Source: an uncultured Rhizobiaceae bacterium
GTDB taxonomy: Bacteria > Pseudomonadota > Alphaproteobacteria > Rhizobiales > Rhizobiaceae
DNA length: 64,000 bases
Direction of reading: 5' to 3'
NCBI GenBank assembly: GCA_951813045.1
Contig: CATOTF010000002.1
Span: 62,001-126,000 of the forward strand
The notes under the pieces are model-generated. The model was given only the letters and a program-made list of their open reading frames with translations, searched no databases and had not been told where the DNA came from. How positions within the stretch are numbered: the stretch's first letter is position 1; every line of letters starts with the position of its first letter. Below are positions 18,869-28,922 of this stretch, in pieces. Both the position numbers and the translations under genes were made by a program.

Positions 18869-19768
18869 TTAGTCGGTCTCTATAGGCAAGGATTCGTCCT
18901 TTGCCCATTCCCCATCGACCCGTCATAGACGGTAATGTTCTCATGACCCAACTGGTGCTGTAGGAACACGTTGATTGTTGTCGAGACCCCCCACCGCAGT
19001 AGTTGATAATTCGCTGATCATTGTCACCTGACGCGGTACCGACCGCTTCGAACTGCTCCGCGGCCTTTTCCAGCGATGTGAATCTCAAGTCTTTACGGCT
19101 GATCACGCGGCCGGCGGCCACGTTCACGCTGCCCGGGATACGTCCGGGGCGACCGTAACGGCTCTCACCCTCGCCCGCGTGATAGGCGCGAGGTAAAGCG
19201 TTCAAAGTAACAACGTCTGGATTATCTATCGAGGCCAACACTTCTTCTTTCTCAACAAATATTTCAGGCCGGGGTTTGGCAACCAGGGTTCCCGCGGGAA
19301 ATTCAACGGTTTCCGTTGACAGCGTACGCCCTTCATTATTCCAATTGTCCAGGCCACCGTTCAGGACTCGCACATTATCGAAACCAATATACCGCAATAG
19401 CCACCACACGCTCGTCGCCCACTTCATGGTTTGCGAACTATAGACGACGACAAGTGATGATGAATCGATGCCATATTGTGCGAACCGGCCAGCCAGTTCC
19501 TTGGGGGAAGCAGCGCCATTGCAAGCTTGCCGGAATTATCTGACAGGTCGTTTTGCAGATCCAACAGCGCAGCACCCGGAATATGCCCCTCATTATACTC
19601 GGCAACAGCATTCTCAATAAGATAGGGTAGTCCTGATCCGGGTTCGACAGGGCGAATATGGGTCGAGCAGTCGAAAATTCTCAGCTTTTCGTCGCCAAGG
19701 CGAGCTTCCAGCCAGTCCGTCTCCGCAATTTGGTTCGGGTGTTTCCAGCCCTGCGCTTCCTCGCTCAT
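18869..19768 (-). pseudogene. Rhodanese-type sulfurtransferase with three frameshifts
   Basis: Two-domain thiosulfate/3-mercaptopyruvate sulfurtransferase, broken. Frame 1 gives WLEARLGDEKLRIFDCSTHI and NEGHIPGAALLDLQNDLSD; after a lost base near 19500-19507 frame 2 gives YIGFDNVRVLNGGLDNW and ends at the active-site loop YCGGG. A lost G in the G run near 18987-18992 and another near 18909-18913 move the tail to frames that read INVFLQHQLGHENITVYDGS and the terminal residues before TAA at 18869. The second-domain loop CGGG would have carried the sulfane sulfur. Start uncertain (ATG at 19768, TTG at 19780, no clear site). It lies just downstream of the acyl-CoA synthetase pseudogene on the same strand. 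Confidence 0.8.
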
Positions 19769-19809
19769 GGTATACGTCAATGATTGTCACGCACAATCCA
19801 TGGGTGCTT

Positions 19810-21414
19810 CTACTGATCATACCAACCTTTTTCCCATGCTTCGACAATGGCGAGCTTGCGGATTTTACCGGAACCGGTAAGCGGAAATTCACTAACCCGA
19901 TACCAAAAACGTGGCGTTTTTTGAGATGAAAGCTGCGCCCTTAAATAGGCGTACAACTCGGCATCACTTGCCAGGTCATCAGGGTCCGCATCGCGGATAA
20001 AGGCACCGATCTGTTCACCCCATTTGTCGTCAGGCAGGCCACAGACAGCGGCATCAACAACCTTTGGATGGGTGAACAGCAGTTCTTCAATTTCTCTTGG
20101 ATAGATATTCTCGCTGCCCCGAATGATCATGTCCTTGAGACGGCCGGTGATGGTGACGTATCCGCGATCATCAAGCGAAACGAGGTCACCGGTGTGAAGC
20201 CAGCCGTCGGCATCGATCGTCTCCCCGGTTTCAGCCGGCATTTCGAAATAACCGTGCATGACGAGATAACCGCGACAACACAATTCACCTGTTTCACCAA
20301 TCGGTGGTATGTCGCCGGTCTCATGACTGATGATCTTGATTTCGGCGTGAGGCAGGACCTGACCGATGGTATTGGCTTTGTCTTCAAACGAGTCGCCGGG
20401 TTTCCCAAGGGTGATACTGTTTGAGGCCTCGGTCTACCCGTAGATGATTGACAGGGCGGCACCAGTGGACTCTTCAATGCTGCGAACCAGTTCGACAGGC
20501 ACGGTCGCGCCGCCGGAACATACCGACACAAGGGACGACAGGTCTCGCGTTGCAAACGTCGGGTGCTCCATCATTGCAATCAGCATGGTGGGCACCCCGG
20601 CAATATGGGTGGCTTTGTGCGTTTTGATCAGTTCAAGCATGAGACCGAGTTCAAACGTTTCCAGGAATACGAGAGTGGCCCAATTCTGTATTGTGCCGAA
20701 CACGCCGAGCACACATCCGCCCGCGTGATAAAGCGTCATCGGGCTCACCAGAGCGTTATCCTGTTTCAAGGCGAGCCGGTCGAAGATGTATCCTGTATTG
20801 TTGGTGATGCCACGGTGATGCAGCAACGCCCCCTTCGGGAAGCTCGTCGTACCGGATGTGTAGAGAAGTTGCGCCGGATCATCAGGAGCTACATCAGGTA
20901 ATTCGACCGCCTCGGGTGCTGCAGCAACCCATTCCTCCAGATTAACGAGGGAAACCACCTCACGCATCTCAACAAGATCGGGAAGGACTGCGTGGAGATG
21001 TTCCCCCAGATTGTTGCCGCGGAAACCGGGCAGGTAGAACACACCCGCCGACCGGGATTGCTCAAGTGCATACTTCAGTTCCTGTGGCTGATATGCTGGA
21101 TTCACAGTGACCAGCACCAGTCCGGTAAGCCCGAAGGCATATTCTATCAGGACCCATTCGGGCATGTTTGGAGCCCATAATGCGACACGCTCGCCTTCGT
21201 CGAAACGGTGTGCAAGCGCTCGCGCGATTCGCTCCGCATCGTCCAGCAGTTGGGCAAAGGTCCACGTTTGCCGTTTGTCTGGGTTCTCAAGGCCTTCAAC
21301 CAACGCAAGCAAGCCCGAACTATCAGCCGCCGCCTCGCGCAAAACAGACGCAACTGTGGAGTCAAACAGGGGTACCGACGTGTCGACCGGCACGTAAGAT
21401 TCAGTCAGCGCCAT
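19810..21414 (-). pseudogene. Acyl-CoA synthetase interrupted by an amber codon
   Basis: AMP-forming fatty-acyl/aryl-CoA ligase of the ANL superfamily, about 534 residues if read through. The start at 21414 (MALTES) has GGGAGG 4 bp upstream. The first piece carries the P-loop LLYTSGTTSFPKGALL and ends IIYG. The next codon is TAG (20434-20436) where the invariant motif YG-Q-TE requires Gln, so CAG to TAG is the likely change. The second piece continues TEASNSITLG and has the A8 hinge GRLKDMIIRGSENIYP and the catalytic Lys region GSGKIRKLAI. No other lesion is seen, making this the freshest of the broken genes. A suppressor tRNA could in theory rescue it. Confidence 0.85.
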
Positions 21415-21474
21415 AACGCCTCCCACCTGTTTGGGGTTTTATTCAATGCACCGATGGCACAAATTCTGTGTGGT

Positions 21475-22204
<730 letters not shown>

Positions 22205-22674
22205 ATCCGGCTTCCCCTGTTTGGTTTGTTGTTCGGTATGTTCGAACCTGGGCAGTTAAGTTGTCCGACCGCAATCCTGGCTTTAGTCGACGAGGAAGCT
22301 TGCGCGCCTGCTTGCGAATTATACGTTCAGCCACTCAAGTTGGCGGTTTCGCCGCCGTATCCTGTCCATTTCATTAAGCATTCTATTTAAACTGTTCAGT
22401 TTATTTTAGCCAAGAAGGCACTTAAAGGTGGATGCAGGGCCGTAAAATTGACCCCTTATCGTTGATGCGTAATGGGGGGTGCCAAGTGGAGGGAACATTG
22501 CAACACAATAGAGCTGATACTTATGTTGATTTTCTAATAGAGACGCGCAAACATTTTATTTGGTGGCACTCTTCCAGGATTTGTAACCAAGTCTTTTCAC
22601 AGACGCTGCGTTTGGGCTAGGTACCCTGCAATTGTGATCGAACCACCAATTCAACGCTTTGGAGCAGAACCTCA
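22205..22674. other. Divergent promoter region of the decayed island
   Basis: A 470-bp gap between the SDR and tetR pseudogenes. It holds the palindromic operator described separately at 22385. A 62-codon frame (22432-22620) begins with GCCGTAAAATTGACCCC, a word reminiscent of insertion-sequence termini, but its protein resembles nothing and its start lacks a ribosome-binding site; I do not call it. A short GC hairpin, GGCGG-TTTCG-CCGCC, lies near 22341-22355. Confidence 0.4.
22385..22406. promoter_or_regulatory. TetR-type operator, copy 1
   Basis: TAAACTG-TT-CAGTTTA is a near-perfect palindrome inside a 22-bp element that recurs at 23277-23298 in inverted orientation with only two differences. 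Copy 1 lies about 180 bp upstream of the SDR start (minus strand) and 269 bp upstream of the tetR start (plus strand), so it could repress both. Confidence 0.75.
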
Positions 22675-23272
22675 ATGCCGAAGATCGTAAACCATCACGA
22701 GCGCAGGCGGGAAGTAGCGGCATCGGTGCTCGAGCTCGTTGTCCGCTACTGAGTAGGCGGGGTTACTCTCAACCGGGTTGCGGCGCAGTCTGGCTGGTCG
22801 CGAGGTGTATTGAGCCATTATTTTGACGACAAGGCCGCCCTTTTGGAAGCTGGCTTACGTGAAGGAGTTCGCATCCAGGGGCAGAACTCAGCAAAGCTGC
22901 CGCGGAAGCCGACACTCGTAAGGCGGTTCGATTAATCCTCGAAAAGGTTCTTCCCCTCGACGTTCCGCCGGAGGCTATCGCCCGCGTACTCGCCTCATTT
23001 CGGGGCGAGGCGCTGGTAACCGATTCGCTGCGATCCTACTTCGCCTACAACAACAATTATTGGAAAGACGTGATCACCCAAACCATCGAGCGCGGGCAAA
23101 CCCAAGGTGAGATCTGTGACCGTGTGGACGGATCACTCGCGGCGGAGATGTTGACGATGGCTGCCGAAGGTCTACAAAATCATGCTTTGGTCAACGATGA
23201 TCCGGACCCGGATACGCAGACGAAGAAGCTTACAGCCTGGGTTAAAATGCTCATTCCGCCAGCGTCTCCTTA
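22675..23272 (+). pseudogene. TetR-family regulator with opal codon and frameshift
   Basis: A BetI-like TetR regulator. Frame 1 reads MPKIVNHHERRREVAASVLE, hits TGA at 22750-22752 in the position of the usual GVGG turn, and continues GGVTLNRVAAQSGWSRGVLS with HYFDDKAALLEAGLRE, the complete HTH. After QGQN a lost base shifts the frame, and the ligand-binding domain continues as KAVRLILEKVLPLDVPPEAI, SFRGEALVTDSLRSYFAYNN and GEICDRVDGSLAAEML to TAA at 23270-23272. Two lesions make a working repressor unlikely. Its likely operators lie on both sides of the gene. Confidence 0.83.
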
Positions 23273-23276
23273 ATTT

Positions 23277-23298
23277 AAATAAGCTGATCAGTTTAAAT
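23277..23298. promoter_or_regulatory. TetR-type operator, copy 2
   Basis: Reverse complement of copy 1 with two mismatches, core GCTGATCAG flanked by TAA and TTTAAAT. It lies immediately after the tetR pseudogene stop and about 60 bp before the GrdB-like gene, the right place to control that gene and the glutaredoxin. An AGGAG and TTG-initiated 11-codon frame (23311-23346) follow, possibly a leader peptide. Confidence 0.72.
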
Positions 23299-23358
23299 AG
23301 AGGAGTTCAATTGGATTCCGAAATTGTTAGCCACCTATTTAGGTAAGGGAGAAATAAA

Positions 23359-24240
23359 ATGGACCATGTAAATACATCGACCGCACCCGTGAATACTACC
23401 TCGCACAAGGCTATGAAAAGCCATATAAATGGGCGCATTTCGACGAGATTCCCTTCGCGCCGTTGAATAAACCGCTAACGGAATGCAGGATCGCGCTGGT
23501 GACGACAAGCGATATCGCGGTTAAAGGTGAAGAAGAATCAGAAGAGCCATCCAACCCGTTCCCCATCGGCAATGTTTATTCGATCCCGACGGATACCCCG
23601 ATCGAAAAGCTCTATTCTCACCAGTAAAATTACGATGTTCACGCCACCACCCTAGATGATCCGAACAGCTTTTTCCCGATTTCCCGGCTGCATGAAGCGG
23701 CAGAGGACGGCCTTATAGCTGCTGTTACCGAGCGTGCGCACGGTGTTCACACCGCCTATAGCCATCGCCGCACCCTGGAAACTGATGCTCCCGAGGTACT
23801 AAAGCGTTGCCTGGAAGATGGTGCTGACGCCGTGGTCCTCACTCCTGTCTGCCCGGTGTGCCACCAGACGGTAAGTCTGATCAGTCGGTATTTGGAGGAA
23901 AACGGAATTTCCACCGTTGTGATCGGGGCTGCAAAGGACATCGTCGAACATTGTGGTGTTGCCCGTCACGTGTTCACTGTTTATCCTCTGGGCAATCCGT
24001 GCGGCGAAACTTTCGATGTCGATGAACAGCGCACAATTGTCGATTCGGCAATGCGCCTCCTGAAAACTGCCACGGAACCGCGCACCACCATTCAGTCGCC
24101 CTTTACGTGGAGCAGCGGAGAGCGCTGGAAAGAGTTGATTTTCAGTGCAGAGCAACCTTTTTTGGTGGGTAAAGCCCATGACGATTGGATGGCGTCCAAG
24201 GAAAAATACCGTGAAATGAAGGAAAAAGGGGAGGTTTGAG
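23359..24240 (+). pseudogene. GrdB-like reductase (glycine/sarcosine/betaine reductase B family), disrupted
   Basis: Member of the PF07355 family that includes selenoprotein B of glycine and D-proline reductases. The ATG at 23359 (GGGAGA upstream) reads M-D-H-V, then one A seems lost in GTAAATAC; the conserved frame continues YIDRTREYYLAQGYEKPYKW and PLTECRIALVTTSDIAV. A TAA stop at 23625-23627 follows KLYSHQ, after which DVHATTLDDPNSFFPISRLH resumes. The redox site is LTPVCPVCHQT, with Cys where Sec-using relatives have UGA-encoded Sec, then GNPCGETFDVDEQ. The 3' part from 23832 is an open frame of 135 codons. It overlaps the next gene's context (24241 start) and was cotranscribed with a glutaredoxin. 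Confidence 0.78.
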
Positions 24241-24510
24241 ATGAGTGACAGGGAAAATCCAGAAACCTCAGATATCCCAGAAATCATTGTCTATTACACA
24301 CCCTTCTGCAGGCCCTGCGTTGCCCTTAAGCAGTTTCTCACGGATCAAGGCGTAACATTTGTCAACAAGGACCTGATGATGGATGAAGAAGCCGCCGAAC
24401 TGATGGAAAGTCACAACATCCGCTCCTCCCCGGTACTGGGTGTGGGGGATGAGTTCTACGGTGGCAAGGTTTTGGAACGTGAAAACCTAGTCAATGTCTT
24501 GAAACTTTAG
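24241..24510 (+). CDS. Glutaredoxin-like protein, CxxC type
   Basis: An 89-residue thioredoxin-fold protein with the redox motif FCRPC (C25-x2-C28 region) after the strand IIVYYT, then NKDLMMDEEA, the cis-Pro region RSSPVLGVGDEF and GGKVLERENL. These match NrdH/glutaredoxin proteins. Its ATG directly follows the TGA of the GrdB-like pseudogene, and AGGGGAGG upstream is a strong ribosome-binding site. The pairing suggests that the glutaredoxin reduced the CPVC disulfide of the GrdB-like protein. It is intact, although its presumed partner is broken. Confidence 0.85.
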   Translation: MSDRENPETSDIPEIIVYYTPFCRPCVALKQFLTDQGVTFVNKDLMMDEEAAELMESHNIRSSPVLGVGDEFYGGKVLERENLVNVLKL

Positions 24511-25141
24511 GCTGTCCATTAGGAAGATAGGCCGGGAGAAAACGAGGCTGTGATGGCCGGGCGTAACTGACGGTCGGTGCAGGCGAGGTGCGCCGGTATT
24601 ATTAATGCGAAGAGACCTGGTTTCCATTCCGGATTTACTGGACAACTCGTAAACAGGGGTATTTGAGGGCTATTTATTTAAAAACACCAGCAAACTTTGA
24701 ACGTGCTTCGCGGACAATCGCACTACATCACTTAATGTACATCATTACCCTAAATGGTTGATCTTGGTGAATGTCCAGTTTTGTAATTTGGACTGCGCAC
24801 GAACGAAATCGAGCCAAAGAGTGGCTCCCTCAATTTACTTGCTCGAAGCCTGTCGCACCTAATACATTGAGTATCGGTACTCCAAGATACTTCGTACCTA
24901 ACGGGGGCTTTGGCTCGCCACTAATCCAGCATTTTTGGATTTTTGAAAGATTAAAGATAACTCTCTTTCAAAAATTTCCTGCTTAGGATCTTATCCTTTT
25001 CTGCAACCTCGCCTTCCTCGGTAATCACCACCTTTTTTTCCACAGCGCGTGATCGCTACTTGACATATTAGGTGTTTAGAATGTGGTATACCACGGAAGC
25101 TCGAACCATTCGAGTCACCTGTTGTTTGTGGGAGGTCATTT
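24511..25141. other. Non-coding gap with hairpin, then promoter of the oxalate operon
   Basis: No credible gene in 630 bp. ATTTTTGAAAG at 24939-24949 and CTTTCAAAAAT at 24965-24975 form an 11-bp perfect stem with 15-nt loop, which may end transcription from the glutaredoxin side. The last 85 bp carry the promoter and operator described next. A 71-codon frame at 24771-24986 has no ribosome-binding site or recognisable similarity and is not called. Confidence 0.5.
25060..25094 (+). promoter_or_regulatory. Promoter and GntR operator of the oxalate operon
   Basis: TTGACA at 25060-25065 matches a sigma-70 -35 box. A perfect 12-bp palindrome, GTGGTATACCAC, at 25083-25094 overlaps the expected -10 position. 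TGGTATACCA-type sequences are typical targets of FadR-subfamily GntR regulators, and the GntR gene starts 48 bp downstream, so autoregulation is likely. Confidence 0.72.
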
Positions 25142-25855
25142 GTGTCGATTGCTGGAAAGCTTTCACCAATTGCTGTAAATTTTACGCTGAAGGATCATAC
25201 TTATGATCTGCTGAAAGCCGCAATTCTCGATATGAATATCTATGAAGACGGGGCCGACCTGCGCCTTGATGAGCGGTCGATGGCTGAGCAATTGGGCATT
25301 TCCCGGACGCCAATACGGGAAGCTCTTGCGCGGCTGGCGCAGGATGGTCTTGTTGAAATTCTGCCCCGCAGAGGGGTATTTGTTCTTCGTAAATCGCTGG
25401 AAGAAGTGCTGGAGATGGTTGTCACATGGGCGGCGCTGGAAAGCATGGCGGCGCGACTGGCAGCGGAAATGGCGAGCGATGATGATCTAAAGGCGCTGCG
25501 TAAATTTGCCATGAAACACAGCGCCGATGTCGCCCGCGCCGATATTGAGGAATATTCGGAAGCCAATATTCAATTCCATCAAAAGATCCTCGAATTATCA
25601 CGATGCAGCCTGTTGAAAACAACGGCTGACGGGCTGTTCCAGCATATGCATGCCATTCGCCGCCGGGCGATGGGGGAGAGTGACCGGGCAACCCGTTCAG
25701 TGGTTGATCACATGCACATTATTGAATCACTGGAAGCGCGGGATGCTGATCTCGCAAGCCGTCTTGTGCGCGAGCACACCATGAAATTGCACGACCATAT
25801 CCAGCAAAGCTGGCTGGGTTTTGAAAACGAAGAAAAACAAGTGCAGTCGTCTTGA
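25142..25855 (+). CDS. GntR/FadR-family regulator of the oxalate operon
   Basis: A 237-residue regulator with an N-terminal winged HTH (LDERSMAEQLGISRTPIREA then LARLAQDGLVEILPRRGVFV) and a C-terminal FCD ligand domain whose metal/ligand residues lie in the helices around FHQKILELSR and HMHIIESLEARD. FCD regulators usually bind a small carboxylate. As first gene of the oxalate operon it is expected to answer to oxalate, oxalyl-CoA or formate (inference). It starts with GTG behind GGGAGG. Confidence 0.9.
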   Translation: MSIAGKLSPIAVNFTLKDHTYDLLKAAILDMNIYEDGADLRLDERSMAEQLGISRTPIREALARLAQDGLVEILPRRGVFVLRKSLEEVLEMVVTWAALESMAARLAAEMASDDDLKALRKFAMKHSADVARADIEEYSEANIQFHQKILELSRCSLLKTTADGLFQHMHAIRRRAMGESDRATRSVVDHMHIIESLEARDADLASRLVREHTMKLHDHIQQSWLGFENEEKQVQSS

Positions 25856-25876
25856 TTGCTGAAAACGGAAGATAAT

Positions 25877-27640
25877 ATGACTGAAGCGCCTACACCTGCC
25901 GGGGATTTGACCGACGGATTTCACCTCCTGATTGACGCGTTGAAGCTCAATGGGGTTGAAACGATTTACGGGGTTCCGGGCATTCCGATTACTGACCTTG
26001 GCCGTATGATGCAGGAAGAGGGACTGCGTGTCTTGTCCTTCCGCCACGAGCAAAATGCTGGCAATGCTGCGGCAATCGCGGGGTTTTTGACCAAAAAACC
26101 GGGCATATGCCTGACGGTTTCCGCTCCAGGTTTTTTGAATGGTCTTACGTCACTTGCCCATGCCACCACGAATTGCTGGCCGATGATCCTGATTTCCGGA
26201 TCGTCAGAACGAGAGGTCGTTGACCTCATGCAGGGCGATTATGAGGAGATGGACCAATTGGCCATTGCCAAGCCGCTCTGCAAGGCAGCCTATCGGGTGC
26301 TGCACGCGCAAGATATCGGCATCGCTATTGCCCGTGCGGTTAGGGCGGCGGTGTCGGGTCGGCCAGGTGGCGTCTATCTCGACGTACCTGGTGCGCTTTT
26401 AGGGCAGGTTATGGATGCAGTTAAAGGGGCGAAATCACTGGTTAAGGTAATTGACCCGGCCCCGGCACAAATTCCGTCGCCAGCTTCAGTTGATCGGGCA
26501 TTGGATGTTATCAAAGGTGCGAAAAAACCACTCATCATTCTCGGTAAAGGCGCGGCTTATGCGCAGGCAGATGACGTTGTTAAAGACTTCGTTGAAAAGA
26601 GCGGCATACCCTATCTGCCGATGAGCATGGCGAAAGGGCTTTTACCTGACGGGCACGAGCAATCAGCAGGGCCGGCGCGGTCTCTTGTACTCAAGGAATC
26701 TGACGTTGTGATCATGGTCGGCGCGCGCTTGAACTGGTTGTTGTCCCACGGGAAAGGCAAGCAATGGGGTGAAGCCCATTCCACCAGGTTTGTGCAGATC
26801 GATATTGAACCGAAGGAAATGGATTCTAATGTTGAAATCGTTGCGCCGGTAGTCGGTGATATTGAATCGAGCCTGAGCGCATTAACTGCGGGCATGGGCA
26901 ACGGCTGGAGCGGCCCACCCAAAGAATGGACGGATGCGGTCAAAGAAAAGAAAGACGCCAATATCGCAAGAATGGCGCCGACCTTGCAGAACAATGCGTC
27001 TCCGATGAATTATGCGGGCGCGCTTGGGGCGATCAAACGGGTTATCGATAAAAACCCCGATACTATGTTCGTCAACGAGGGTGCGAACACGTTGGATTTT
27101 GCCCGCTCGATGGTTGATATGCACAAGCCGCGCAAGCGCCTTGATGTGGGCACATGGGGCGTTATGGGCGTTGGTATGGGAACAGCGATTGCAGCCGCAG
27201 TTGAAACCGGATTGCCGGTCCTCGCTGTGGAAGGGGATAGCGCATTCGGTTTCTCCGGCATGGAGATTGAAACAATCTGCCGTTACAAATTACCGGTCTG
27301 TGTTGTGGTGTTCAACAACAACGGCATTTACCGGGGAACAGATGAAAACCGCTCCGCCGGTGATGACCCTGCACCGACGGTCTTCGTGCAGGACGCCCGT
27401 TACGACATGATGATGCAGGCGTTTGGCGGTGTCGGAATACATGCAGATAACCCCGACGCTCTGCAACGGGCGGTGAGCGATGCCATCGCTTCGGGCAAGC
27501 CCACTTTGATCAATGCCGTTATCGACCCGAAGGCGGGCAAGGAAAGCGGCAATATCGGCAATCTCAATCCATCCAGTGCAGTCACCGGCGAGAAAAGTGC
27601 CGCCGCGCTTGAAATTTTAAAACAAAAGGCATCACAATGA
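25877..27640 (+). CDS. oxc: Oxalyl-CoA decarboxylase
   Basis: ThDP and Mg-dependent enzyme that decarboxylates oxalyl-CoA to formyl-CoA. Start taken at 25877 (MTEAPTP, 587 aa) with GGAAG upstream; the open frame extends 7 codons more. The cofactor-activating Glu is E58 in [21 protein letters not shown] provides the Tyr-Glu pair seen at the active site of characterised Oxc, the ThDP motif is [15 protein letters not shown] with FNNNGIYRG, and [13 protein letters not shown] is characteristic of Oxc rather than acetolactate synthase. The C-terminal lid region reads [10 protein letters not shown]. 2-Hydroxyacyl-CoA lyase is the main alternative, disfavoured by the adjacent frc. The stop overlaps the next start (ATGA). 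Confidence 0.93.
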   Translation: MTEAPTPAGDLTDGFHLLIDALKLNGVETIYGVPGIPITDLGRMMQEEGLRVLSFRHEQNAGNAAAIAGFLTKKPGICLTVSAPGFLNGLTSLAHATTNCWPMILISGSSEREVVDLMQGDYEEMDQLAIAKPLCKAAYRVLHAQDIGIAIARAVRAAVSGRPGGVYLDVPGALLGQVMDAVKGAKSLVKVIDPAPAQIPSPASVDRALDVIKGAKKPLIILGKGAAYAQADDVVKDFVEKSGIPYLPMSMAKGLLPDGHEQSAGPARSLVLKESDVVIMVGARLNWLLSHGKGKQWGEAHSTRFVQIDIEPKEMDSNVEIVAPVVGDIESSLSALTAGMGNGWSGPPKEWTDAVKEKKDANIARMAPTLQNNASPMNYAGALGAIKRVIDKNPDTMFVNEGANTLDFARSMVDMHKPRKRLDVGTWGVMGVGMGTAIAAAVETGLPVLAVEGDSAFGFSGMEIETICRYKLPVCVVVFNNNGIYRGTDENRSAGDDPAPTVFVQDARYDMMMQAFGGVGIHADNPDALQRAVSDAIASGKPTLINAVIDPKAGKESGNIGNLNPSSAVTGEKSAAALEILKQKASQ

Positions 27641-28911
27641 AGGCTCTTGAAGGCGTCAAAGTCCTCGATTTCACCCACGTTCAATCCGGCCCGACCTGTA
27701 CTCAATTGCTGGGTTGGTTTGGGGCCGACGTCATCAAGGTCGAACGCCCCGGCGTCGGTGATGCGACGCGCAAACAGCTTGTCGATGTGCCCGGCGCGGA
27801 CTCGCTTTATTTCACCATGTTGAATCACAACAAGCGTTCAATTGAACTGAACTCGAAAAACGAGACCGGTAAGGAAGTTCTCACCCGGTTGATCGAGGAA
27901 TGCGATGTTCTGGTGGAGAATTTTGCCCCCGGCGCGCTCGACCGTATGGGCTTCTCTTGGGAGCGTATTCAGGAGATCAACCCGCGCATCATCATGGCGT
28001 CCATCAAGGGCTTTGGACCGGGTAAATATGAGGACTGTAAAGTCTACGAGAACGTTGCTCAGTGCGCGGGCGGGTCCGCGTCCACCACAGGTTTTCGCGA
28101 TGGACCTCCTTTGGTAACCGGTGCGCAGATTGGTGATTCCGGAACCGGTCTGCATCTCTGTCTTGGCATTGTAACCGCGCTTTTTCAGCGCGAAAAATCC
28201 GGGCGTGGTCAAAAAGTATCCTGCGCCATGCAGGACAGCGTGTTGAATCTTGCACGGGTGAAACTCCGGGACCAACAACGGCTGGATGCGGGTCCGCTCC
28301 AGGAGTATTCCCAGTTTGGTGAGGGCGTCCCCTTTGGCGAAGCGACACCACGGGCAGGTAATGATTCAGGCGGCGGCCAACCGGGGCGGATTTTGAAATG
28401 TAAAGGCTGGGAACAGGATCCCAACGCCTATACCTATTTTATCATTCAGGCCGCGATCTGGGAAAAAGTCTGCGATGTGATCAACAAGCCTGAATGGAAA
28501 ACCCAGGAAGGTTATGCCAAACCGCCGCAACGTCTCGACAAGCTCAACGAGATTTTTGAGACCATCGAACAATGGACGATGACCAAGACGAAGTTCGAGG
28601 TCATGGATATCTGTAACCCGCACGACATTCCGGTTGGCCCGATACTTTCCATGAAAGAGATCGCCGAAGACGAAGGGCTTTTTGCAACCGGCACTATGGT
28701 CCGGGTCGACCATCCGGAGCGCGGCGAATATCTCAGCGTCGGCTGCCCGATCAAACTGTCCGACAGTGAGGCGGAAGTAACGCGCTCGCCATTGCTGGGT
28801 GAACATACGCAGGAAATTCTATCGGATGTTTTGGGTTATTCCGGTGATGAGCTGGATCGGATTATCGGGTCCGGTGCTGTGGGTGAAGTTACCCGAGATG
28901 CTGCAGAGTAA
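27637..28911 (+). CDS. frc: Formyl-CoA:oxalate CoA-transferase
   Basis: Class III CoA-transferase that moves CoA from formyl-CoA to oxalate, yielding oxalyl-CoA for Oxc and releasing formate. The 424-residue length matches Frc (about 428). The catalytic Asp is D167 in [13 protein letters not shown]. The glycine loop that closes over the active site, SGGGQPG, and the N-terminal [20 protein letters not shown] are both present. These loops separate Frc from other CaiB-type enzymes. It overlaps oxc by 4 bp, giving tight translational coupling of the two enzymes of the cycle. Confidence 0.94.
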   Translation: MKALEGVKVLDFTHVQSGPTCTQLLGWFGADVIKVERPGVGDATRKQLVDVPGADSLYFTMLNHNKRSIELNSKNETGKEVLTRLIEECDVLVENFAPGALDRMGFSWERIQEINPRIIMASIKGFGPGKYEDCKVYENVAQCAGGSASTTGFRDGPPLVTGAQIGDSGTGLHLCLGIVTALFQREKSGRGQKVSCAMQDSVLNLARVKLRDQQRLDAGPLQEYSQFGEGVPFGEATPRAGNDSGGGQPGRILKCKGWEQDPNAYTYFIIQAAIWEKVCDVINKPEWKTQEGYAKPPQRLDKLNEIFETIEQWTMTKTKFEVMDICNPHDIPVGPILSMKEIAEDEGLFATGTMVRVDHPERGEYLSVGCPIKLSDSEAEVTRSPLLGEHTQEILSDVLGYSGDELDRIIGSGAVGEVTRDAAE

Positions 28912-28922
28912 GGGGTAGGGTG

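Noticed and set aside
22432-22620. 62-codon frame beginning with an IS-end-like word
   Set aside because: Only a short word is suggestive; no inverted repeat partner or transposase fragment is found, and the protein matches nothing known.
22750-23627. Internal TGA (tetR) and TAA (GrdB-like) as recoded amino acids such as Sec
   Set aside because: The GrdB-like stop is TAA, not TGA, and is not at the redox site, which has TGC codons. The TetR family has no Sec, and the same gene has a second frameshift. Plain nonsense mutation fits better.
24771-24986. 71-codon frame before the oxalate promoter
   Set aside because: No ribosome-binding site, no recognisable similarity, and its end overlaps a strong hairpin.
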